Translations under genes and position numbers: made by a program
Part shown: positions 55,758 to 64,000 of the stretch, in pieces
Layout: each line of letters begins with the position of its first letter
Position numbering within the stretch: the stretch's first letter is position 1
The notes under the pieces: model-generated
What the model was told of the DNA's origin: nothing
What the model saw: the letters and a program-made list of their open reading frames with translations, nothing else
Database searches by the model: none
From: Mastigamoeba balamuthi
Lineage: Eukaryota; Evosea; Mastigamoebida; Mastigamoebidae
Assembly: GCA_902651635.1 (NCBI GenBank)
Contig: CACRSC010000001.1
Location: forward strand, 614,777-678,776
Direction of reading: 5' to 3'
Length of the DNA: 64,000 bases

Positions 55758-57685
55758 TCAGATGTCTTCCTGCTCCGGGAGCTGGCTGCGGCGGCGGCTC
55801 GGAGGGCGTGCCAGGCAGACCCCGAGGACCGAGCACGAGACCACCGTGACCGTAGCGACGGCGACGATCGCTGCGATCATCCCCGCGGACATACCGCCGT
55901 CCCCGCCCTTCTGAACCGCCACCAGCACGCGCGACGCCGACGCCGACTGCTCCTCGCCGAACCCGAGCTCCGTCTCCGCGACCTCGCCGCTCGCGATGAA
56001 GATCATCGACGCGGAGCTGTGGCCGCTCTCCGTCGTCGCGCTCAGTGTCGCGCCGACGATGTCGGATCCGGGCTTGAGGACGCTATGGGGGACGAGGAAG
56101 GAGAAGCAGGCGACGCTGGGCAGCAGCGAGCACAGCGCTGACCCAGAGTACTCGGAGAACTGGAAGTGCTGGTCCGCGACTACGTCGTAGACGACCTGCG
56201 GGGTACCGGCGAGCGCGAGCTGCGCGCTGACGACCCTCAAGGGCATGGCCGCGTGGTACACGACGGCGTGCACCCTCGTACCGGTGCTGAACATCGATGC
56301 TGGCTTTCTCAGCGACTGTGGCTCCTCGAGTGAGCGTGCAGCTTCCCACGGGGCTCAGGGATGGGAGTACTCACCGTAAAGGTCTCCTGGGCCGCGGGCG
56401 CCAGCGACTTGCCCTCGAAGGAGCAGAACGAGTAGGAGTGCACGAGCACGACGTCGACAGTGCTGTTGGCCGTTGCGCCGGAGGAGCTGTTGGAGACCTC
56501 GAACGTCAAGTGCACGGCGTTCCCCAAGGAGAAGAGGCACTCATGGGGTGCTGCGACGAGTTCAGCGAGACAGCGTTGGGGACACTCAGCGAGGAGGGGT
56601 GACCGAGGGGCGGGGCCGTGCACGCACCGAGCTGGACGGTGAGCATGAACATGTGGAAGTCGTTGGTCGTGATCGAGGTGCTCATGGCGGTGACGCGGGC
56701 GCCCAGGAAGCCAGGGCCCTCCACATCCGCCTCGACAGCCGAGTCGAGCGACAAGCCCGGCGGAATCCGGGCCTCGATCCGCGCGGACAGCGTGGCCTCG
56801 GGGTACCACTCGGCCTCGACGCCCCAGAGCGAGGCGCGGAGGGGGCCCTCGGACCGCGCCTCCACCACAGAGGACCAGCCGACCCTCTTGACCACCGCCA
56901 CCCGCAGCGGCAGCTCCGCAAAGTGCCTCGCCGGCACCAGCGCCCCCTCCCGCGTGGCTACGAGGTCCGTCCAATCGACTGCGGCCGAGGACGAGAGCGC
57001 CCCCGTGAGCCAGCGCCACACGACGACCGATGGCAACGGCAGGACCGGGCGCACCGTGGACCAGGAAGGAGACGGCGACGGTGCTGCTGGACTGCACGGC
57101 GACCGACTCGCCGCTCTTGCCCATCGCAGAGCTCAGCGACACGCTCTTGCGCCACACCTTGCTGCAGCCCTCGTCCACGGGCGGCTCCCAGGCCTCGAGG
57201 GTCTGGGTGCTGTCCTCCCTCTGCTCCACTGGCGTCCGGGCTGCGTGAGACGCGACCGGCTGGCGCATTCATTATCTGTGTCGCTCTGACACGGGGAACC
57301 CCAGATTGTCACGTCACACCAATTGAATCAATCAAAGAGTCAATATGGTCAGAAGATCATCCAATTGAATCAGACGATCATAGGCCCCGCAGCAGCCGCT
57401 CCTGCTCCAGCCAGACGCCCTGACACGCGGGCCACAACAGGTAGGCGACCGCCCCCGCCGGCGCGCACCCCAGCGAACGGCGGGCTGGCGGGAGTGGGTC
57501 GACGTGTCGGGGAGGGAGACGGCGACGACGACCTCGCTGCGCTCGCCCCACGTGGCACGCAGCTCTGGGAGCCCCCAGTGCGCGGCCGCCGGCGGCTGGC
57601 CCTCGAGGCAGTCGCCAGCGGCGGCCGAGGCCCCGCAGAGGGAGAACACGAGAGGCAGCAACGCCCAGCGGCAGCGCTTGTCCAT
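55758..57685 (-). CDS. Type I membrane protein of unknown family
   Basis: Minus-strand exons 57469-57685, 57055-57240, 56628-56978, 56375-56550 and 55758-56315 give 495 residues in one frame. A signal peptide (about 1-23, RWALLPLVFSLCGASAAA) leads to a large beta-strand-rich ectodomain with blocks such as VAVSFLVH, LPLRVAVVKRV, TFEVSNSSSG and VDVVLVHSYSFC. These may be Ig- or integrin-like sandwiches. A single helix (about 450-475, IAAIVAVATVTVVSCSVLGVC) is followed by a short basic and acidic tail (RRRSQLPEQEDI). It could be an adhesion or receptor protein; no named domain is certain. The first intron is long for this genome (228 nt). GAATCTTC lies about 41 bases upstream of the start. Confidence 0.7.
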
Positions 57686-58648
57686 CGAGCAAGAAAAGCA
57701 ACGAGAGAATCCGAACCCCGAATTCGAAGATTCGCAAAGCGTGTTATTTTCTGACCAACAACAAAGGGACGTCATCAGGGCAAGGGGGTAGGGAGACCGT
57801 GAAACCCGCAGCTGCCAACAGGCGCTCGCACACATCCGGCTCCTCGGCAGCGCGAGGCGCAGACAGCAATGGTGACTATAGAGCGGACAACAGAGACGAC
57901 AGCAACGCTGACGATGATGGAATGGGCCACCGCAGCACCAAGTACCAGCCGCCCGACAGTCGCCCTTGCGGAGTACATCCTCTGCCCGGCAGTCATGGCA
58001 GCATCGCATTAGACACTCGACCTCGGCACCACCGCCCACTCGGATGACTCCATGAGGTCGTTTTTCTGGCTACGGGTGTCGGCGGGGCGGGCCACGGCCG
58101 ACAGCGCCTGCCATCACAAATTCGATCGCCTAGCCACCACCTCATGGCGGCTGGGTGCTCGTGCTCAGCTGCTCGAGTTTGCTCGCGAAAACAAAATAAC
58201 CCCAGCACGACGCCGACCCCGCTTTCCACAAGAGCCGAGTGGAAGGGGGCACGGGGCATGTAACAACACCTCTCTGCAGGATCCATTTCCTCGGATCCCT
58301 CGCCACACGCGATTCTCGTCGGCCTCTCCGTCCGTCCCTCCCTCCCCCCGGTCGCAGCCCCCCTCCTCACCTGCTCAGACTCCACCACACCCCCGGGCCC
58401 GCAGCGGGCCCGAGCCGGAAGGACTGCGTACTCTGAGGCCAGCTGTCAACGGATCGGAAGAGCACACAATTGGCGCACACCCAGGTTGGTGGAGACGAAG
58501 CACGCAACTGTACTTACACGCCAAAGAGAGATTGGTTGCCAGGGGTTTCAAAGCGAAGCAACAGGCAGTCTATTGTAGTAGTCTTCAAATTAACTCTCGT
58601 GGGTCAGCTGGCGCGGTGACAGGCACGAGAGTGGCAGTAAAGCCACGC
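57686..58648. other. Intergenic region
   Basis: About 960 bases. Minus-strand frames with a hydrophobic stretch (57775-57996) and a longer one (57993-58388) exist, but neither shows a domain or a supported splice structure. I call no gene. Confidence 0.4.
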
Positions 58649-60809
58649 TCAGGTGGGGCGGTAGATCTTGGGCTCGCCGTGGATCAGCGTGACCTGGACG
58701 GCGCCGTTGTACACAGTGGCGCAGTCGTTCGCGGGCCAGTACCTGTTTGTTGCCCCCGCAGAAGGCGCGGTTTAGTGGGGAGACGGCGTGCGGGGGGCGA
58801 GTGGGAGAAAGAAGAGCGAGGCGAGGAGAGAGATAGATAGAGAGGGCGTACACGTTGCAGATCCTCTGGCCGTTGGGGTAGGGGAGGCCCGAGATGGTCC
58901 TGGTGACGGAGCCCCAGCCTCCGACGTTGGTGAGGACGGTGAGGGCCGAGCCGCGGGAGAAGGCGTAGCACTGGGAGTCGGCGACGCGCTCGACGACGGG
59001 GTGCTCCCACACGCGGGCGGCCTTGCGGGCGTGGACGGTGGCCGAGACGAACTTGTACATGTCCGAGTTGGTGTTGTAGCCCGAGGACCAGAGAGGCTCG
59101 CGGTTGTCGGGGTCGTTGCCGCCGGCGTAGGCCTGCTCCGAGCCGTAGTAGACCATGGGGAGGCCGTCGGCCATGAGCACGTAGGCCAGCGCGTTCCTGA
59201 ACTTCCACTGGTCGCCGTTGGCGTTGAGGAAGCGCCTGTTGTCGTGCTGCGAGGCGACGGCGTCGGGGTCGGGTACGGTCAGCCCGTCGGTCGCATTGCA
59301 GTGCAGAGTGCGATGGAGAAAGGGAATGGGTGGACGGGGACGAGACAGGATAGGACAGAGAAGAGGAGGGGGAAAGGGACAAGCGGACAAGCCAGTCAAA
59401 GTCAAAAGAATGGGGGACTCACGTTGTCGGCAAAGAGGCCGAGGACAGAGGTGTCCCTGTAGTAGCGCTTGGCGGCGTTGTACATGTCCGAGAGCCAGTT
59501 GCACTGGCCGTTGCCCTGGGCAAAGGCGGCCATGATGGTGTTGTAGGCGGGGTAGGCCAGGACGGCGTCGATGGCGCCCTGGTAGCTCGCGCTGAAGTCC
59601 ATGCGCTCGTCCCAGACCTCGCCGACCATGAACGTGCCCACGGCCTGGCGGAACTCGCTCCAGAACGTCTTGCTCACCTCGGGCACCGTGTCCAGGCGCA
59701 GCCCGTCAGCCCCGAAGCCCACCACGTACTTGCCCGACGCGATCAGCTGCTGCTTCACCCACTGGTTCCCGTCCATGTTCAGGTCGGGCAGCCCCGCCAG
59801 CCTGCAGTGCTCCAGCTCCCACTGGTTCTTGAAGTTCTGGATGTTGCACCCCCACGGGCACCCGTTGCAGTCTGCGTGTGCGTGCGGTTCGAAGGGCATC
59901 CCGGCGTTGTCAGATGGGTGGGTCAGGGAGAACGCGACAGGGAGGGAAGAAGCTATGGGAGAAGGGCGAGGCAGAGGGCGAAATGCACACCGTGGAAGTC
60001 CTCAGGCTTGTTGAAGGGGACGATGGGGCCGTAGCCCGCGTGGTTGGCAACAAAGTCTGTTGGGCGAGGGCCGAGTCAGTCCGATTTCCGCCAAGCGCAC
60101 GAGAGTGTGCGCGCGTGCTGTGCGTGTGTATGCTTCTTTTCCCGCTGCGCACCGATCATGACATACATCGACCTGTTGTGCGCGTCGTCGATGAGGTCAC
60201 GCAGCTGCTGCTCGGTCCCGACTGTTTCCATCAGGCGTTGCGAGGAGAGGGGGGAGCATTATAAGCCTATGCCATCGGGTCGGGCCGGGGTAGGCTTGGG
60301 AGAGGGGGTGCGGGGGCGGTACAGTGCTCGTTGATGGCGAAGAAGTTGTTGGTCCAGTAGCCGTGGTAGCCGTTGTCCGAGTTCTTGAGGACGGGCGAGA
60401 TCCAGATGGCGTCGAAGCCCATGCCTGCGGGTGCATTTTCGTGTGCGTTGTTTTGAAAATGTGTGGGGGGGTAAGGATTTCCATCCGGCTCAGGTGGATG
60501 GATGGAGCCACAGGAGGGGGGGGGTAATGCGCACCCTGGATGTAGTCAAGCTTGCGCCTGATGCCCTCGAACGTGCCGCCGCAGTAGTTGTGCAGGTCAC
60601 ACCCGGCCGTCCCGCCGTTGGTCAGCGCGAAGCTGCGAGGGCGGGAAAGAGTGTCAGAGATAGATGCCAACCAACGCAAAAGAAAGGGCCTACCGGTCGG
60701 TGAGCAGCTGGTAGATGGTGCGCTGCCTCCACTGGCTGCTGTCGGCAGCCAGGGCGCTGGTCACAGCGAGAAGGGCGAGCAGGGCGGAGCAGCGGTGGCT
60801 GGTGGCCAT
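58649..60809 (-). CDS. Secreted alpha-amylase (GH13), copy 1
   Basis: Minus-strand exons 60694-60809, 60535-60632, 60323-60424, 60153-60221, 59991-60056, 59423-59871, 58852-59246 and 58649-58742 give 462 residues. A signal peptide (about 1-21) indicates secretion or a digestive vacuole. It hydrolyses internal alpha-1,4 bonds of starch and glycogen. The four GH13 blocks are present: DFVANH (I), GLRLDTV with the nucleophile Asp near 211 (II), GEVWDE with the acid Glu near 235 (III), and FADNHDN with Asp near 302 (IV). Block IV is formed only after splicing, when FADN is joined to HDNRRF, which confirms that intron. Residue spacing fits fungal-type (TAKA) amylases. All key residues are intact. 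A TATA-like word lies upstream at 60895-60901. Confidence 0.95.
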
Positions 60810-62305
60810 GTGGCGATGCGGATGCGGATGCGGGGGCTGTGTTTTGTGCTGGTGGCGGCGATGCCCTGAGGCGGTGCTGCTGCGACCTCGGGGGTATATA
60901 TGCTCACTTGAGACTGAAAACAGCACTGCCGTTGGACCCCGAGGTCGTGAGGAGGGCAAGGGGCAATACCGTTAGCCGTTGTGACGTGTGCGCGTACTCG
61001 CTCCTTCCCGTTTGCGCCGGTCGTGCAGTGCGAGAAGAAAGGTCCTCTGAGAAATGTCGCGTAACCGAGTGCAGATCTCTTGCCTCCAACGTTCACCTGC
61101 GGGCTTCCGCACCTGGCTGCCCTGCGCAGAGCTGCGGACGCGGACTTTGGCGCCTGTCCTCTGGTCGCGACAGCGAGCGTCGTACTGGCCTGCTTGATTT
61201 TTTTATTTTGCCTGGCGGCCCGAAGCCGTAGTCGCACGGCAACCCAGCAAAGACGTCACGGGGACTCGCAAGCGCCGCGCCCCCTGTGGAGCGAGACCAG
61301 GGGCATTAGGCAATGTCCCCAACAGCGTGAGCGTGCTGCCCGAGGGAGCAACGACAAGGTCCTGAACATCAATCAACAGGGCCCTGTCGAAGTTCGTGAA
61401 CGCTGAATGATCTTCTTTCTCCTCCTGTCGCACTGTATGGCGCGCTGCCCGCACTCCCCCTCAGCGCAGCGGTACGGAGCGGTTCAGACCGGGTTGTAAT
61501 GCCCCGAGAGGTGCCCCCGCTGGCGTTGACAGCAGCCCGCCTGGCGGCGTGATCGATACAATGCCCTCTCCCCCCCCGTGGTATTGGGAGCATCTGCACT
61601 GTCAGCACACCTCCAAAAGTTAGGGGGGGGGAAGGAATGTACAACACCGTGGTCTGACCTGCTCTCTACCAGTAATTGCCGCCAGTACCACATCCTGACG
61701 ACTTCATTCGCCTGCCGCCTGCGTGCCACGACGCATTCCCTCTGTCACCCATGTCCCCCACTCCCCCCTCCCCCCAGCCGTTGGTCTCAACTCCCTACTT
61801 TTTCAAAACTTGTCGCGCCCCTGCGCTTGTTCTCACCAGCGGCTGGGCCAGCAATCTCCTCTGTGTCTTGATCGCGTGCCGGCGCCTCGCCGAGGGTATC
61901 GAGACCACTGCGGTGTGCTCGGGAACCCCAGAAAGCAAGGCGAATTGAACTCGATCGATTATCGATCGAAATGCAAGTCAGGTGCACGCCAACCTGAGGG
62001 ATTTCCCGGAGTTGATTTGCTGCATCCGACTCGATGGGGGAGGTACGAGCAACCGCACAGGGCTCTCGGCCCGATTGCATCTTTCGATCGCCCGAAACTC
62101 CCCTCCCTCACAGCCGGGCTAAGGCGCGAATGCAGCCATAGAGTTCCGTCCGCCCGGCCCGAGACGGGCAAGGAAAACCGGGGGGGTTGAGGCGCCAAAG
62201 GTGTGCTTCTCATGTATTGCAGTAGTCTTTATCTTCATAGTGCTATCTCTCCTCATGGCTGGTGCTGATGTCGCAATGGTCGCCTCTTCCGCGGGGTGTC
62301 AGGAT
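60810..62305. other. Spacer between the amylase genes
   Basis: About 1.5 kb holding the promoter of copy 1 and the 3' flank of copy 2. Open frames are short and without motifs. Long C or G runs occur near 61567 and 61620. Confidence 0.5.
60895..60901 (-). promoter_or_regulatory. TATA-like box of amylase copy 1
   Basis: TATATAT flanked by GC-rich DNA, about 86 bases before the start codon. Candidate only. Confidence 0.4.
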
Positions 62306-64000
62306 TCAGATGGGGCGGTAGATCTTGGGCTCGCCGTGGATCAGCGTGACCTGGATGGCGCCGTTGTACACAGTGGCGCAGTCCTCCCTCGGCCAGTACC
62401 TGTTTGTTGCCCCCGCACATCGCAAATGAGACTGAGCGCCGAGGCGAGAGCGATCGACCCAGAGGGAGAGGTCGAGGGATGGGAGAGGGGAACATACACG
62501 TTGCAGATCCTCTGGCCGTTGGGGTAGGGGAGGCCCGAGATGGTCCTGGTGATGGAGCCCCAGCCTCCGACGTTGGTGAGGACGGTGAGGGCCGAGCCGC
62601 GGGAGAAGGCGTAGCACTGGGAGTCGGCGACGCGCTCGACGACGGGATGCTCCCACACGCGGGCGGCCTTGCGGGCGTGGACGGTGGCCGAGACGAACTT
62701 GTACATGTCCGAGTTGGTGTTGTAGCCCGAGTACCAGAGGGGCTCGCGGTTGTCGGGGTCGTTGCCGCCGGCGTAGGCCTGCTCCGAGCCGTAGTAGACC
62801 ATTGGGAGGCCGTCGGCCATGAGCACGTAGGCCAGCGCGTTCCTGTACCTCCACTGGTCGCCGTTGGCGTTGAGGAAGCGCCTGTTGTCGTGCTGCGAGG
62901 CGGCGGCGTCAGTTGCGGACGCGGACAAGCCAGCCGCCAAAAGAAGGGGGACTCACGTTGTCGGCAAAGAGGCCGAGGACAGAGGTGTCCCTGTAGTAGC
63001 GCTTGGCGGCGTTGTACATGTCCGAGAGCCAGTTGCACTGGCCGTTGCCCTGGGCAAAGGCGGCCATGATGGTGTTGTAGGCGGGGTAGGCCAGGACGGC
63101 GTCGATGGCGCCCTGGTAGCTCGCGCTGAAGTCCATGCGCTCGTCCCAGACCTCGCCGACCATGAACGTGCCCACGGCCTGGCGGAACTCGCTCCAGAAC
63201 GTCTTGCTCACCTCGGGCACCGTGTCCAGGCGCAGCCCGTCAGCCCCGAAGCCCACCACGTACTTGCCCGACGCGATCAGCTGCTGCTTCACCCACTGGT
63301 TCCCGTCCATGTTCAGGTCGGGCAGCCCCGCCAGCCTGCAGTGCTCCAGCTCCCACTGGTTCTTGAAGTTCCCGATGTTGCACCCCCACGGGCACCCGTT
63401 GCAGTCTGCGGGCGATTCGCGTAAGCACAGATGCCCGCCGCGTCGTCAGAAGAGGCCGGGTTCGTTAACACGGGAGAGGGCAGGCTTCACGAAGGAGAGA
63501 GAGGGACCGATTCTGTAGGTGCCTTCTCCCTGGAGAGAGAGAGAGAGAGAGAGAGAGAAGACGAGCGGTAACGGGGACTCACCATGGAAGTGCTCGGGCC
63601 TGTCAAACGGGTAGATCGGTCCGTAGCCCGCGTGGTTGGCAACAAAGTCTGTCGTCGTGCGAGCAGGCGGTCAGTGCAAGCGGGTGGGCGGGCGAGGGCG
63701 GGCGTCGAGTGGTGGAGGGCAATGCTCACCGATCATGACATACATCGACCTGTTGTGCGCGTCGTTGATGAGGTCGCGCAGCTGCTGCTCAGTTCCGACT
63801 GCGAGGCGCGTTGAATCGATCGCGCGTGGTGAGGCATGGCCCCGACTTACAAACAACAAGCGACTGTGCACAGAGAGAGAGAGAGAGAGAGCGCACAGTG
63901 CTCGTTGATGGCGAAGAAGTTGTTGGTCCAGTAGCCGTGGTAGCCGTTGTCCGAGTTCTTGAGGACGGGCGAGATCCAGATGGCGTCGAAGCCCATGCCT
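62306..64000 (-). CDS. Secreted alpha-amylase (GH13), copy 2 (5' part outside window)
   Basis: Visible minus-strand exons: 63897-63998, 63730-63798, 63583-63648, 62957-63405, 62498-62892 and 62306-62399. Each has exactly the same length as the matching exon of copy 1 (102, 69, 66, 449, 395 and 94 nt), and exon sequences differ at only a few sites. Catalytic blocks GLRLDTV, GEVWDE and FADNHDN are kept. Changes include a Gln-to-Gly in the block after DCNGC and WPANDC becoming WPREDC near the C-terminus. The introns differ in length and sequence from those of copy 1. The last two bases of the window are the acceptor AG of the preceding intron, so the signal peptide and first two exons lie outside. 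Confidence 0.93.
63533..63559. repeat. (GA)n microsatellite in amylase intron
   Basis: Unbroken GA run within the fourth visible intron of copy 2 (63406-63582). Copy 1 has no such run in the matching intron. Confidence 0.9.
63873..63890. repeat. (GA)n microsatellite in amylase intron
   Basis: Second GA run, in the intron at 63799-63896 of copy 2, next to the splice donor. Confidence 0.9.

Noticed and set aside
57993-58388. 131-codon minus-strand frame upstream of a hydrophobic frame
   Set aside because: No splice join or domain supports a gene.
59247-59422. Reading through the amylase intron so that block IV becomes ASQHDN
   Set aside because: Splicing at GTGAGT and CTCGCAG restores the canonical FADNHDN, and copy 2 has the same borders with a different intron.

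Overview
The window is nuclear DNA of a unicellular eukaryote. Genes are dense, mostly GC-rich, and interrupted by many short introns (about 75 modelled here, roughly 26-230 nt). The gene content fits an amoebozoan-like protist: a tyrosine-kinase-like (TKL) kinase with a beta-sandwich N-terminus of the type seen in Entamoeba and other amoebae, a giant receptor with two kinase domains around a nucleotide cyclase, a transmembrane RGS receptor, several RhoGAPs, and an ARC5/DlpA-type dynamin. The lineage is an inference from family content, not from a marker gene. Exon joins were checked by hand: nearly every multi-exon model keeps one open frame and has a total length divisible by three.

Layout. 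1-7.6 kb: 3' part of a TKL kinase, an MFS transporter flanked by two identical tRNA-Arg modules, and a RhoGAP/coiled-coil protein. 8.0-11.2 kb: two unrecognised proteins, the second bounded by 62-bp direct repeats. 11.8-13.5 kb: a pogo/Tc1-mariner-like DNA transposon with ~50-bp terminal inverted repeats and a frameshifted transposase. 13.5-14.7 kb: AT-rich, CpG-poor spacer. 14.7-16.3 kb: CLN3 (battenin). 17.3-17.8 kb: a small unknown gene. 18.4-20.9 kb: COG2. 21.1-27.9 kb: a ~7-kb CpG-depleted island with satellite-like repeats and decayed coding traces. 28.0-36.2 kb: one 13-exon gene for a ~2,509-residue receptor (LamG-like and Cys-rich repeats, membrane segment, kinase, cyclase, kinase). 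36.5-46.2 kb: a GH130-like propeller protein, tRNA-Trp, an RGS receptor, a tandem RhoGAP, a dynamin-like GTPase and a Cid1-type poly(A)/uridylyl polymerase. 46.6-57.7 kb: a three-repeat protein, a vWA-vWD-PKD-like surface protein, an F-box protein and a type I membrane protein. 58.6-64.0 kb: two tandem alpha-amylase genes, the second cut by the window end.

Working together. The genes do not form operons. Functional themes are surface sensing and signalling (receptor kinase, RGS receptor, MSP-type kinase, RhoGAPs), endomembrane and lysosome function (COG2, CLN3, dynamin) and secreted carbohydrate breakdown (amylases). The main unusual features are a high share of GC-AG introns (6 of ~75, four with a GCACG donor), tiny first exons, the CpG-depleted island, and amylase exons kept nearly identical while their introns have diverged completely.
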